DNA from: an uncultured Gammaproteobacteria bacterium
GTDB taxonomy: Bacteria; Pseudomonadota; Gammaproteobacteria; Pseudomonadales; Pseudohongiellaceae
Direction of reading: 5' to 3'
DNA length: 47,859 nt
Assembly: GCA_937898685.1 (NCBI GenBank)
Contig: CALEJT010000046.1
Span: 1 to 47,859, forward strand
The notes under the pieces were generated by a model that was not told where the DNA came from, did not search any database, and was given only the letters and a program-made list of their open reading frames with translations. The position numbers and the translations under genes are program-made. Below are positions 7,985 to 16,566 of the stretch, piece after piece; position 1 is the stretch's first letter; each line of letters opens with the position of its first letter.

Positions 7985-9255
7985 TGATGACCAATACCTA
8001 TTTGCCGCACGTTGGCGGTGTCGCGCGTTCGGTGGCGGCCTATACCCAGGCGCTGCGCGAACGTGGCCATCGTGTCGTGGTGGTGGCGCCGGAGTTCGAG
8101 CAGGCGCCGGTGGGGGAGAAGGATGTGATTCGCGTGCCGGCGATTCAGAAATTCAACGGCAGCGATTTCTCGGTGAGCATTCCCAGCGATGGGCTCTTGC
8201 AGGACTGCGTCGACGACCTGCAGCCCGACGTCATCCACTCCCATCATCCCTTTCTCTTGGGTGGTGCCGCGCAACGGCTGGCCGGCATCAACAACATCCC
8301 TCTCGTCTTCACGCATCACACGCTCTACGAGCAATACACGCACTACGTGCCGGGCGATTCGAAGTTCATGAAGCGCTTCGTCGCGGCGCTGTCGACCGAA
8401 TACGCCAACCTGGCGCAATTGGTAATCGCACCGAGTGAAAGCGTGCGTGATCTCTTGTGCTCGCGTGGCGTGACGACGCCCGTCGAAGTGCTTCCCACCG
8501 GTGTCGATCGCGTGTTCTTCGACAAAGGCGATGGGCGTGCCTTCCGCAAGGTGATGGGCATCCCCGCCGATGCCTTCGTGGTAGGCCATGTCGGCCGTCT
8601 CGCCTTCGAAAAGAATCTGGAATTCATGACCGAAGCCGTGGCGCGCTTTCTCAAGGCCAACCCGCAAGCGCTGTTCATGGTGGCCGGCACCGGCCCCGCC
8701 AAGCTCGCGATGGAGGAGATCTGCGAGAAGCACGGCATCAGTGAGCGTGTGGTGATGGCGGGTACCTTGGGCCAACCCATCCTCAGCAGCGCCTACAAGG
8801 CGATGGACGTGTTTGTATTTGCTTCGCAGTCGGAGACGCAAGGCATGGTGCTCACCGAAGCGATGGCGGGACGGGTGCCGGTGATCGCGGTGGATGCCAG
8901 TGGCGTGCGCGAAGTGCTGCGCGATGGCGTCAACGGCTACATGCTGCCGAAGCAGTCCATCGACTCCTTCGTCAAAGCCTTGCAGGAGTTTCACGATCTG
9001 CCGCCGGCGATGCGTCAGCGCTTCCGACGCGCCGCCCTCGGCACGGCGCAGAGCTTCTCACTCGAGAACTGCGCGGCGGAGCTCGAGGCGAAATACGAGC
9101 GCCTCATGCACGACAGAGCCTCGGTGAGCATGGAAAGTCCCGACGCCTGGGAAGGTGTGATGAAGAAACTCGAGGCGGAGTGGAACATGCTCTCCAACCT
9201 CGCCAGTGCCGCCGGACGCGCTCTGAGCGGCAGTCTGGATCAGGAGGTCTCGTGA
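7972..9255 (+). CDS. GT4 family glycosyltransferase, diacylglycerol-glycosyltransferase-like
   Basis: The 427-aa protein has a GT-B fold. The N-terminal domain has MMMTNTYLPHVGGVARSV (acceptor-side glycine loop), VIHSHHPFLLG and FTHHTLYEQYTHYVPGDS. The C-terminal domain has the nucleotide-sugar site with GHVGRLAFEKNLEF, AGTGPA, and the EX7E motif ESETQGMVLTEAMAGRVPV. The HHTLYEQYTHY segment resembles bacterial and plant enzymes that glucosylate diacylglycerol, which suggests a lipid acceptor, but this is not proof. ATG 7972 gives the correct N terminus with AAGGA upstream and overlaps the previous gene. It overlaps the phosphodiesterase gene by 4 nt (GTGA). Confidence 0.85.
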   Translation: MRIMMMTNTYLPHVGGVARSVAAYTQALRERGHRVVVVAPEFEQAPVGEKDVIRVPAIQKFNGSDFSVSIPSDGLLQDCVDDLQPDVIHSHHPFLLGGAAQRLAGINNIPLVFTHHTLYEQYTHYVPGDSKFMKRFVAALSTEYANLAQLVIAPSESVRDLLCSRGVTTPVEVLPTGVDRVFFDKGDGRAFRKVMGIPADAFVVGHVGRLAFEKNLEFMTEAVARFLKANPQALFMVAGTGPAKLAMEEICEKHGISERVVMAGTLGQPILSSAYKAMDVFVFASQSETQGMVLTEAMAGRVPVIAVDASGVREVLRDGVNGYMLPKQSIDSFVKALQEFHDLPPAMRQRFRRAALGTAQSFSLENCAAELEAKYERLMHDRASVSMESPDAWEGVMKKLEAEWNMLSNLASAAGRALSGSLDQEVS

Positions 9256-11753
9256 TTTCCCGCACCTTCGTCAGACTGCGGCGTCTGCGGCGCTGGTTCA
9301 ACCGTAGCGAGCGTGGGGTCAAATGGCTGGGTCTGTCGCGCGACACCGGGCCCAGTCATGAGCCAGGACTGATCTTGATCCAGATCGATGGACTGGGCCA
9401 CGACCAGTTTCAACGCGCGCTCAAGAGCGGCAAGTTGCCCTTCATTCGCCGTCTGCTGCGGCGCGAAGGTTATACGGTGAAGAGTCTCTATTCCGGTGTT
9501 CCGAGTACGACGCCGGCGGTGCAGGCCGAACTCTTCTATGGCAAACGTTGTGCCCTGCCGGCCTTTTCCTATCTCGATCCCGACGACTGCAAGGTCGTGC
9601 GCCTGTTCGATCCGCCAGCGGCGAAACGTCTCGAAGAGGAGCTCAGCCTCCAGGCGGATGGTCTCACCGCCGAAGGCGCCGCCTACGGCAATATCTTCGG
9701 TGGTGGTGCCGGGGAAGGTGAGGCGCATTTCTGCGTGTCCGCCCTCGGTTGGGAAGAACTGAAGCGCGGGCTCAAACCGTTCTACTTTCTGTTGCTCACG
9801 GTGATGAACTTCATGAGCGTGGTGCGAGTGTTCGTGCTGCTGCTCGCAGAGCTCGGCCTCGCCGTGGTCGACTTCGTCAAAGGCGTGCGCTCGGGGCAGG
9901 ATTTCAAATGCGAGATGAAGTTCATCCTGGCGCGCGTCGGTGTGTGCATCGGCCTGCGCGAGTTGATCGTGATCGGCGCCTGCATGGACATCGCGCGTGG
10001 CCTGCCCATCATCCAACTCAACCTGGCGGGTTTCGATGAACAGGCGCACCGACGCGGACCGAGTTCGGCCTTTGCGCATTGGGTGTTGAAGGGCATCGAT
10101 TACGCCATTCGGCGGGTGTGGATCGAAGCAAAGAAATCGCCGGCGCGGGATTATCGTGTGTGGATCTATTCCGACCATGGTCAGGAGAACGTCACGCCGT
10201 ACGTGGAACTCACCGGGCGCAAGATCCAGGCGGTGGTGGCCGAGCTCATGCGTGAAGTGATCGGTGCCGACGCCGAAGCCAATGGCACGCAGGAGCCGAT
10301 GGAAGTACTGCAGCCGCAGTCCTATCGTACCGGGACGCTGTCGCAGCGGGCCTGGCGCGAACGCGTCGCGGCGGAGCTGCCGAACGATTTCCAGCGTCCC
10401 GATAGAACCCGCGTGATTGCATTGGGACCGGTTGGCTTCGTCTACGCGCCGCGGCGTTTGAGCTTCGAAGAGAAAAGCGCTCTCGCCGCCAAACTGACCG
10501 AACACCACAAGGTGCCGTGCGCCTTCGCCTTCGACGATGAACAGCGACTCTACTGCTGGATCAGTGGCCGCCGCCTGGCCCTACCCGAACATCAGGCGGT
10601 GTTGATCGGACAGGCGCATCCCTTTGCGGCCTACGTGATGGAAGATCTCATGGCCACCTGTCGTCATCCCGGAAGTGGCGACGTCATCATCGCCGGTTGG
10701 CGTGACGGTATGCTGCCGGTGACCTTCGCCATGGAAAACGGTTCCCACGGCGGCTATGGCCCGCATGAAACGCACGGCATCGCCTTGCTCGATTCGCGGC
10801 GGGAATTGCCGATGCGTGAGTACGAGCACGTGCGCGCCGGTGATCTGCGTCTGGCTGCTCTGCAGGTTCTGCATCGACACGAGGAGGATGCAGACAGGGA
10901 ACTGTTGGATCAGCCTCCCGTCGCCGTCGGCGAAAAGCTCAAACTGCGTGTGATGACCTACAACGTCCACAGCTGTCGTGGCATGGATGGCCGTTGCTCC
11001 CCGGCGCGCATCGCGCGACTGATCGACAAGTTCGACCCCGACATCGTGGCGCTGCAGGAACTCGACAATGGGCGTATGGCCACCGGCTACGTGCATCAGG
11101 TGCGTGAGATCGCGCAGATGCTCAACATGCACTTCGTCTATTTCCCCGTGCTGCGCGAAGGTCAGGATGAATACGGCAATGCCTTCCTCAGTCGCTGGAA
11201 GCTCGATCTCGTCGCCTCGGAAGAATTGCCGCGCTATCAGAAGCGCGAGCCGCGTGGCGTGCTGTGGGCCACGCTGAAGGTCGGACGCACGCGCATCCAA
11301 CTGCTGGCCACACATCTCGGTCTTACCGCACCCGAGCGCAAGCGGCAGACGGACGTGTTGATGAGCGATCGATTCGTGGGCCGTGCCAAGCGGCTGGGGC
11401 CGACGATCCTGCTCGGTGATTTCAATGTCACCGAAGCCGGCTACTCGTGGAAGCGCATCGTGCAGGACCTGCAGGACGTGCAACAGAGTTTGCCGAAGTG
11501 GAAGCCACGCAAGACGTGGTTCAGCACCCATCCGAGCTTGCGGCTCGATCACATCTTCGTGTCCGACGGCATCAAGGTGGAGGCCGTGCATCGGCCCATC
11601 GGCACCGACTACCAGATGGCTTCCGACCATCTGCCGTTGGTGGCGGATCTCCTCATTCCCATTCAACGTCAAGCGCCCGAGCTGACTGTCATCGAGGGGC
11701 AGGCGGAAAGCGAGGAAGAGCTCGAAGCCGGCAACGAAAGACTGTTGCCGTAA
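9252..11753 (+). CDS. Fusion of a type I phosphodiesterase (alkaline phosphatase superfamily) and an EEP phosphatase/nuclease domain
   Basis: The 833-aa protein carries two hydrolase domains. The N-terminal domain (about 38-520) has metal-binding blocks of the alkaline phosphatase/nucleotide pyrophosphatase superfamily: LIQIDGLG (Asp46), VPSTTP (nucleophile Thr near 86), AGFDEQAH, IYSDHGQE and GSHGGYGPHE. A hydrophobic stretch FYFLLLTVMNFMSVVRVFVL (about residues 177-196) continuing to about 215 is likely a membrane insertion. The C-terminal domain (about 560-815) has EEP motifs MTYNVH, LQELDN, ATHLG, LGDFNV, RLDHIF and SDHLPLV. The start is GTG 9252 with AGGAGG upstream, sharing GTGA with the GT4 stop. 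The likely substrate is a phosphodiester lipid or nucleotide-sugar product, by inference only. Confidence 0.8.
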   Translation: MISRTFVRLRRLRRWFNRSERGVKWLGLSRDTGPSHEPGLILIQIDGLGHDQFQRALKSGKLPFIRRLLRREGYTVKSLYSGVPSTTPAVQAELFYGKRCALPAFSYLDPDDCKVVRLFDPPAAKRLEEELSLQADGLTAEGAAYGNIFGGGAGEGEAHFCVSALGWEELKRGLKPFYFLLLTVMNFMSVVRVFVLLLAELGLAVVDFVKGVRSGQDFKCEMKFILARVGVCIGLRELIVIGACMDIARGLPIIQLNLAGFDEQAHRRGPSSAFAHWVLKGIDYAIRRVWIEAKKSPARDYRVWIYSDHGQENVTPYVELTGRKIQAVVAELMREVIGADAEANGTQEPMEVLQPQSYRTGTLSQRAWRERVAAELPNDFQRPDRTRVIALGPVGFVYAPRRLSFEEKSALAAKLTEHHKVPCAFAFDDEQRLYCWISGRRLALPEHQAVLIGQAHPFAAYVMEDLMATCRHPGSGDVIIAGWRDGMLPVTFAMENGSHGGYGPHETHGIALLDSRRELPMREYEHVRAGDLRLAALQVLHRHEEDADRELLDQPPVAVGEKLKLRVMTYNVHSCRGMDGRCSPARIARLIDKFDPDIVALQELDNGRMATGYVHQVREIAQMLNMHFVYFPVLREGQDEYGNAFLSRWKLDLVASEELPRYQKREPRGVLWATLKVGRTRIQLLATHLGLTAPERKRQTDVLMSDRFVGRAKRLGPTILLGDFNVTEAGYSWKRIVQDLQDVQQSLPKWKPRKTWFSTHPSLRLDHIFVSDGIKVEAVHRPIGTDYQMASDHLPLVADLLIPIQRQAPELTVIEGQAESEEELEAGNERLLP

Positions 11754-11775
11754 GCCAACGGAAACCAATGAGGTT

Positions 11776-12417
11776 TCAGTTGCCGAGAACGAAGTAGCCG
11801 CCGAGACCCAGCGTCGTCACACTGAAGGCAATGGCGATGAAGGCCACGATGCCATCGGCTGCGAGCACGCTGATGCCGAAGGTGGCAATGGCGAACCCAG
11901 CGAGGGTGGCGCTGAAGGGGATCAGTTCGAGCAGGGGCGTGACGGCGGCTACCATCATGCTCATCAGGGCAACCATGGTGAGGCCAGCGTGCTGTACCGC
12001 CCACTCGAAGCGAGAATCGGTGAACTGATCGACGAAGTGGGCCGGCTTCTTGAACCACCGCAGGCCCTTGATCACTTTTTCACTGGCAACGCGGCGTTCG
12101 CAGATCCAGCGTGGCAGCCAGACGCGTTTGCGTTTCCACAGAAGTTGAATCGAAATCAGGATGACGACGAGTCCCATCATCACAGGCACACCGGGGATGT
12201 CGCCCACTATCGGCATCATCATCACCAAACCGGCGACGAACAGCAGTGGTCCGTACCAGCGTCGTCCCACCAATTGCAGGATGTCGTCGATGCAGATCGT
12301 GTCCTGCTCCTTGGCCTTCTTTTCGATGGCATCGAGCAGGTCGCGCAGATTGTGATATTGCGTGGGGCCCGGCGGGCTCTCGGTGTGGGATACATCGTTG
12401 GCAAGCGGCGCATTCAT
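11776..12417 (-). CDS. ExoD-like exopolysaccharide synthesis protein
   Basis: A 213-aa protein with an N-terminal amphipathic part (LRDLLDAIEKKAKEQDTICIDDIL) followed by ExoD-type membrane segments: GPLLFVAGLVMMMPIVGDIP, GVPVMMGLVVILISIQLLW, and two C-terminal helix pairs. The WLPRWICERR and GLRWFKKPAHFVDQF segments between them are typical of the ExoD family, named for a Rhizobium exopolysaccharide and nodulation locus. It is probably an inner-membrane protein; the biochemical role is unknown. ATG 12417 follows CGGAG about 8 nt upstream. It lies 111 nt downstream of the csbD-like gene on the same strand and may be read from that transcript. It is convergent with the phosphodiesterase gene. 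Confidence 0.75.
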   Translation of the reverse strand: MNAPLANDVSHTESPPGPTQYHNLRDLLDAIEKKAKEQDTICIDDILQLVGRRWYGPLLFVAGLVMMMPIVGDIPGVPVMMGLVVILISIQLLWKRKRVWLPRWICERRVASEKVIKGLRWFKKPAHFVDQFTDSRFEWAVQHAGLTMVALMSMMVAAVTPLLELIPFSATLAGFAIATFGISVLAADGIVAFIAIAFSVTTLGLGGYFVLGN

Positions 12418-12528
12418 AGTCTTACTCCGCACCGGGTGCGCGAGGAATCGTCTGGGACGTGAGCGTCGCAACGCTGTGAGTGATCCTGCCACCGTCGACG
12501 CACACGACCCAGTCGAGCTTCAGGGAAC

Positions 12529-12729
12529 TTATACGGAGTCAGCCATGTCCTTCAGCTGCTTCTTGGCTTCTTCACGGGCAAGGCCATAGCGTTCCTGCAG
12601 CAGGCCAGCCAGTTCTTCGGCACGACCTTCGACGCGATCGAGCTCATCGTCCGTCAGTTTGCCCCATTTCTGTTTGACCTGGCCACGCAACTGCTTCCAT
12701 TTGCCGCCCAGAATGTCTTGGTTAGTCAT
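12529..12729 (-). CDS. CsbD family stress protein
   Basis: A 66-aa acidic, highly charged protein: starts MTNQDILGGKWKQLRGQVKQ, continues with WGKLTDDELDRVEGRAEELAG and ends in an amphipathic helix. This is the CsbD-like fold, a small cytoplasmic protein induced by general stress in many bacteria. Its molecular role is not established. The ATG at 12729 is set by GAGGAG about 8 nt upstream; five more in-frame residues upstream are unlikely to be translated. A sigma-54 element lies 75 nt upstream. Confidence 0.9.
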   Translation of the reverse strand: MTNQDILGGKWKQLRGQVKQKWGKLTDDELDRVEGRAEELAGLLQERYGLAREEAKKQLKDMADSV

Positions 12730-12803
12730 TTTTGTACTCCTCATTCAGGTAATTGAAGGAGACGCCGCGGCGCTTGATCGCCGGCAGACGTCAGGGAGGT
12801 AGT

Positions 12804-12819
12804 TGCGAATTTCGTACCA
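12804..12819 (-). promoter_or_regulatory. Candidate sigma-54 promoter of the csbD-like gene
   Basis: On the minus strand TGGTACGAAATTCGCA keeps GG and GC at the right distance, with one change each in the -24 (TGGTAC) and -12 (TCGCA) boxes. The flanking sequence resembles the DUF1328 promoter at 13464-13479: both have CGTRCCAA on the plus strand followed by GCAAGG. Confidence 0.55.
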
Positions 12820-12923
12820 ACGTTGCAAGGCGACTACGCTCAGCAATTACGCGGTCTGCAGCACGGCGAGACTCAACCTTGTCGGTAAGAACGGGAAGCG
12901 ACTCTGCAAATGTTGCAATCCAG

Positions 12924-13184
12924 CTAGGCCCTGCGTCTGCGCAGCAGCAACACGACCAAGGTGCCGTTGAGCGCGCAGGAAATGCCGTTGGTGAGAATGA
13001 TGGGCCAGTCGCGTTGCAGGATGCCGTAGGTGGTCCAGAGCGCGAGGCCGATGCAGAGAATCAGGAAGGTGCGAATCGATACGTCTTCGGCGTGGGACGA
13101 ACGCCAGGTCTTGAGCAGTTGGGGCAGGGCGGCGATGGTGGTGAAGAAGCCAGCAAGAGCACCGAGTAACGTGAGTAAACTCAT
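12924..13184 (-). CDS. SemiSWEET / PQ-loop family small membrane transporter
   Basis: An 86-aa protein with three membrane helices. The first helix ends with the AALPQLLKTWRS PQ-loop motif typical of SemiSWEET proteins. The second is TFLILCIGLALWTTYGIL and the third is NGISCALNGTLVVLLL. SemiSWEETs dimerise to move sugars across the inner membrane. The length matches the family (about 85-100 aa). No clear ribosome-binding site precedes ATG 13184. It follows the DUF1328 gene on the same strand by 74 nt and may share its sigma-54 promoter. The substrate cannot be inferred. Confidence 0.8.
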   Translation of the reverse strand: MSLLTLLGALAGFFTTIAALPQLLKTWRSSHAEDVSIRTFLILCIGLALWTTYGILQRDWPIILTNGISCALNGTLVVLLLRRRRA

Positions 13185-13258
13185 GGCCCGTGCGGGCTAC
13201 GCGATTGCCCAGCGGAGGAGATCACGCTGCGATCTCTCCCGCCAGGCCTCGCCCAGGC

Positions 13259-13426
13259 TCAGATTCCTCGGCCACCGCGGCCGGTGATGAAGAATATGAG
13301 AGCCAGGATCAAACCCACTACGAAAAGAATCCAGGCGATGTTGGTGGCAGTGCCAGCGATGCCGCTAAATCCAAACAACGCAGCGACGATGGCAACGATC
13401 AGGAAAGTAAGAGCCCAATTGAACAT
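13259..13426 (-). CDS. DUF1328 family small membrane protein (YtjA-like)
   Basis: A 55-aa protein beginning MFNWALTFLIVAIVAALFGF, followed by SGIAGTATNIAWILFVV and a second hydrophobic helix ending FITGRGGRGI. Two membrane helices around a short FSGIAG turn are the DUF1328/YtjA signature. Its function is unknown, but it is common beside CsbD and BON stress genes. GGAG lies about 8 nt before the ATG, and a clear sigma-54 element lies 38 nt upstream. It is encoded divergently from the cardiolipin synthase gene. Confidence 0.85.
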   Translation of the reverse strand: MFNWALTFLIVAIVAALFGFSGIAGTATNIAWILFVVGLILALIFFITGRGGRGI

Positions 13427-13463
13427 AAGATGATCTCCATTCGTTGACGATCACTGCGAATGC

Positions 13464-13479
13464 GGCAGAATTCGTGCCA
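13464..13479 (-). promoter_or_regulatory. Sigma-54 promoter of the DUF1328 gene
   Basis: On the minus strand TGGCACGAATTCTGCC has a perfect TGGCACG -24 box, and the -12 GC at the correct spacing (CTGCC). Transcription would start near 13453, 27 nt before the ATG. The 325-nt divergent gap 13427-13751 holds this and the promoter at 13703-13718; no gene is seen in it. Confidence 0.7.
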
Positions 13480-13702
13480 AGTGCCGCAAGGGCGAGAAAG
13501 AGCTGCGGAAAAAGCCGTTTTTTCTCCACAAACTCAGGGAATTGCGGCGGGATGCGCCGAACGGCGCCTGAGGTAAGTGAGACCCCATGTGTGAGAAATC
13601 TTGTATCGATGTTGGCAAAACGCGGAAAAGTTTTCAGACCACCTGTGCAAGTCTTTCCCATTCTCCAAGTGCATCAGAGGCTTGCAGCTCCTTTTCACCG
13701 CA

Positions 13703-13718
13703 TGGCATGCGCTTTGCT
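13703..13718 (+). promoter_or_regulatory. Sigma-54 promoter of the cardiolipin synthase-like gene
   Basis: TGGCATGCGCTTTGCT keeps TGGCA, TTGCT and the exact spacing. Transcription would start near 13730, 22 nt before the ATG at 13752. Confidence 0.7.
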
Positions 13719-13751
13719 GCCGATGAGTAAATGTAGCGGGCGTAAACAACG

Positions 13752-14981
13752 ATGAGCCGTAGTTTGAAAGCGGCGGTGAATGCCGTCATGCGGGGCGGCC
13801 TTGGCCGATCCTGGCGTAGTTCCTTCGATATCGACGCCTGGGTGGATGGGCCGGATGCGAGCTCACGATTCCTGGTCGATCCGGAGCAATACAGGAGCAC
13901 CTTGTTCGCGCTCTTGCGCGCTGCGGAAAAGGACATTGCCGTGGAATGCTACATCGTGGAGGACGATGCCTTTTCGGCAGAGCTCTTCACGGTGCTGCGC
14001 GAAGCAGCCGAGCGTGGCGTACGTGTGCGCATGATCGCCGATGGTTTTGGCAGTCGTGCCTGGCTGCAAAGCCGTCTCGAGGAATTACGGGAATGGCCGA
14101 TCCATTTTCGCGTTTACCATCCCTTGCCCTGGGCGCTTCCCAGCAGAAGCCGCAGTACCTATCTCGTGCGTGATCTCTTCAACCACTTCGTCACCTTCAA
14201 CCGGCGCGATCATCGCAAGCTGGTGTTGATCGATGGTCGCTGCGCCGTGCTGGGCAGCCACAACATCTGGGAGGAGAGCCTGCAGTGGCATGAAGCGAGT
14301 CTGGTACTGGGAGATGCGAGCGCCAGAGCCTTGAGTGAAAGCTTCGAGCGCGTATGGCTGCGTTCGAGCGAACTCGATGGCAGTCGTCCATCGCTGCTAC
14401 GCGGTCGCGTCAATGCTCCGGGACGCAAGGGACTGCCGGCACGCGAGGGCATACTCGACAACACCACCCTGCGCTTCGCACGCCTGCGCCACAAGGCCAT
14501 TCTCGCGCTCCTGGCGAAGGCGAAGTCACGGCTGTGGATCACCACACCTTATCTGATGCCGCATCGTACCTTCCTGCGCCAGATCAAGGCGCGTGCGGAA
14601 GCGGGGGTGGATGTGAAGCTGATTTTGCCGCGGCGTTCGGACGTGCGTCTGAGTCGTTGGATGGCGCAGTCGCTCTATCACGACCTATTGCGTAGTGGTG
14701 TGAGCATCCATGAATTCACCGGCAGCATTCTGCACGCCAAGGTGATGGTGGCGGATGATCGCTTCCTGCTCGGTTCGAGCAATCTCAACCACCGCAGCTT
14801 CTTCCAGGATCTCGAAATCGACTATCTCGGGCAGGATCCTGCGCTCCTTGCCGCCATCATCGAATGGAAGCAGCGCACGCTCCAGCAGTGCGAGCAGATC
14901 ACGGACGTGGGCCAGATTCCGCTGCACGCACTCAAGCGCTGCATCGCCGGTGTACTGAATCCGCTGCGCGGTTATTTCTGA
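13752..14981 (+). CDS. Phospholipase D-family cardiolipin synthase-like protein
   Basis: The 409-aa protein has two HKD half-sites: DHRKLVLIDGRCAVLGSHN (about residues 155-173) and LHAKVMVADDRFLLGSSN (about 325-342). These histidine, lysine and aspartate residues form one PLD active site. The fold, order and length match cytoplasmic or membrane-peripheral ClsB/ClsC-type cardiolipin synthases, which join two phospholipids. No N-terminal membrane helices are present, unlike ClsA. EEP-domain proteins are often encoded beside clsB (ybhP in E. coli), so the phosphodiesterase-EEP gene 2 kb away may belong to the same lipid function. The 3' end overlaps the convergent GNAT gene by 10 nt. Confidence 0.85.
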   Translation: MSRSLKAAVNAVMRGGLGRSWRSSFDIDAWVDGPDASSRFLVDPEQYRSTLFALLRAAEKDIAVECYIVEDDAFSAELFTVLREAAERGVRVRMIADGFGSRAWLQSRLEELREWPIHFRVYHPLPWALPSRSRSTYLVRDLFNHFVTFNRRDHRKLVLIDGRCAVLGSHNIWEESLQWHEASLVLGDASARALSESFERVWLRSSELDGSRPSLLRGRVNAPGRKGLPAREGILDNTTLRFARLRHKAILALLAKAKSRLWITTPYLMPHRTFLRQIKARAEAGVDVKLILPRRSDVRLSRWMAQSLYHDLLRSGVSIHEFTGSILHAKVMVADDRFLLGSSNLNHRSFFQDLEIDYLGQDPALLAAIIEWKQRTLQQCEQITDVGQIPLHALKRCIAGVLNPLRGYF

Positions 14982-15448
14982 ACTTCCCGCTCGCTCGTCA
15001 GCTCGAGTGCCATCGGACAGATGCGTACCCCGTGCTCGCTTTTCATGGGATGCGTACTGCGAAAGCCGAGGCGTTCGTAGAAGGGGACGGCGAGCGGTGC
15101 TGCGTTCACTGTCACACGTGGCGTTTGCCATTCGATGAATTGCGTCAGTGCGGCCTGCCAGAGCGCGGTGCCGATCCCACTGCGCTGCACCTGTGGCGAG
15201 ATGAAGAGGTGGACGAGATGGCATCGATCACGCAGGGCAATTACGCCAGCGAATACGCCGTCGAGCAGGGCGATGCGGAACCAATAACGCGGATCACGCA
15301 GATAGCGTGCTTCCGCTTCCGTCGAAATGGTATCGAGAAATACGCTGGGATCGGCGCCAGGCTCGAGGAAGGCATCCATCAGCGCCACGATGAGGGCGCT
15401 GATGGGCTTTGCATGCTTCTCCGAAGGAACGATGATGTCGAGCTTCAC
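14972..15448 (-). CDS. GNAT family N-acetyltransferase
   Basis: A 158-aa protein with a GNAT fold. Motif A is HLFISPQVQRSGIGTALWQAA (split here as LFISPQVQRSGIG for acetyl-CoA pyrophosphate binding), and motif B is VNAAPLAVPFYERLGFRST. The start is probably GTG 15448, which has GGAGG 5 nt upstream; an ATG at 15475 lacks a ribosome-binding site. It is a stand-alone acetyltransferase and its substrate is unknown. It follows the DAHP synthase gene by 44 nt on the same strand. Confidence 0.8.
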   Translation of the reverse strand: MKLDIIVPSEKHAKPISALIVALMDAFLEPGADPSVFLDTISTEAEARYLRDPRYWFRIALLDGVFAGVIALRDRCHLVHLFISPQVQRSGIGTALWQAALTQFIEWQTPRVTVNAAPLAVPFYERLGFRSTHPMKSEHGVRICPMALELTSEREVQK

Positions 15449-15492
15449 GGATCCTCCGAGCAGCCGCTGCTCCATGCGGAGCGGATGCTTCG

Positions 15493-16566
15493 TCAGGCGC
15501 CGCGGCGGGGCAGAACGTCTTTCAGTTTTTCCCGCGCGTCGCGAATGATGGCGGCAGTGGTTTCCCAGTCGATGCAGCCGTCGGTGACGGAAACCCCATA
15601 TTTGAGCTGCGACAGATCGGCAGGGATGTCCTGACGGCCGTGGTTGATGTTGCTCTCGAGCATCACGCCGATGATGCTCTGGTTGCCGTTGACGATCTGT
15701 TGCACCACGTCGGCGAAGACGTCGGGCTGTTTTTCCGGCTTCTTGCTCGAGTTGGCGTGGCTGCAGTCGATCATGATGTTGGTGGTGACACCGGCCTTGC
15801 GGCACTGTTCTTCGCAGGCGGCCACGCTGGCGGCATCGTAGTTGGTCACACCATTGCCACCGCGCAGCACGACGTGGGCGTAGCGGTTGCCGGTGGTGTG
15901 GATGATCGACACCTGACCCTTGGGATCGATGCCGAGGAAACGGTGCGGGCTGGCGACGGCCTTGAGCGCGTTGATGGCGACTTCCAAACCACCGTCGGTG
16001 CCATTCTTGAAGCCCACCGGCGTGCTGAGGCCGCTCGACATTTCACGATGCGTCTGCGATTCGGTGGTACGGGCACCGATGGCGGACCAGGTGATGATGT
16101 CGTGCAGGTACTGCGGCGTGATCGGATCGAGTGCCTCGGTCGAGGTCGGCAGCCCCATTGCGCTCAGCTTGAGCAGCAGACGACGCGCCATGTGCAGACC
16201 TTTCTCGATCTTGAAGCTGTCGTTCATCTCGGGATCGTTGATCAATCCCTTCCAACCCACCGAAGTACGCGGTTTTTCGAAGTACACGCGCATCACGAGA
16301 ACCAGGGTGTCCTGCACCTCGTCGGCCAGCGCCTTCAGGCGCGTGGCATAGTCGAGCGCGGCGTCGATGTCGTGGATCGAGCAGGGGCCGACCACGATGA
16401 AGAGGCGATGATCCTTGCGGTCGAGGATGTCGCGGATGATCTGGCGATTCTTGCGGACGTGCTCGAGCGTGTTGCCGTAGAGCGGCAGGCGTTCCTTGAG
16501 TGCCTCCGGCGTCACCAGGGGCTGGTAGGCGGCGATGTTGACGTTTTCTGTGCTTTGATCGGTCAT
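15493..16566 (-). CDS. 3-deoxy-7-phosphoheptulonate (DAHP) synthase, class I AroF/G/H type
   Basis: A 357-aa enzyme that condenses phosphoenolpyruvate and erythrose 4-phosphate in the first step of the shikimate pathway. Diagnostic segments are VVGPCSIHD (metal-binding Cys, phosphate loop), MRVYFEKPRTSVGWKGLINDP, GARTTESQTHREMSSGLS, GFKNGTDG, VLRGG, DCSHANSSK and ESNINHGRQ, then the C-terminal VTDGCIDW. The length is that of the feedback-regulated E. coli type. The ATG at 16566 gives the usual N terminus. The isoenzyme (Phe, Tyr or Trp sensitive) cannot be assigned from sequence alone. It is cytoplasmic. Confidence 0.95.
   Translation of the reverse strand: MTDQSTENVNIAAYQPLVTPEALKERLPLYGNTLEHVRKNRQIIRDILDRKDHRLFIVVGPCSIHDIDAALDYATRLKALADEVQDTLVLVMRVYFEKPRTSVGWKGLINDPEMNDSFKIEKGLHMARRLLLKLSAMGLPTSTEALDPITPQYLHDIITWSAIGARTTESQTHREMSSGLSTPVGFKNGTDGGLEVAINALKAVASPHRFLGIDPKGQVSIIHTTGNRYAHVVLRGGNGVTNYDAASVAACEEQCRKAGVTTNIMIDCSHANSSKKPEKQPDVFADVVQQIVNGNQSIIGVMLESNINHGRQDIPADLSQLKYGVSVTDGCIDWETTAAIIRDAREKLKDVLPRRGA

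Noticed and set aside
12418..12528. Sigma-54 element upstream of the ExoD-like gene
   Set aside because: A GG-N10-GC spacing is present on the minus strand (near 12478-12491), but the boxes lack TGGCA and TTGC, so it is no better than chance.
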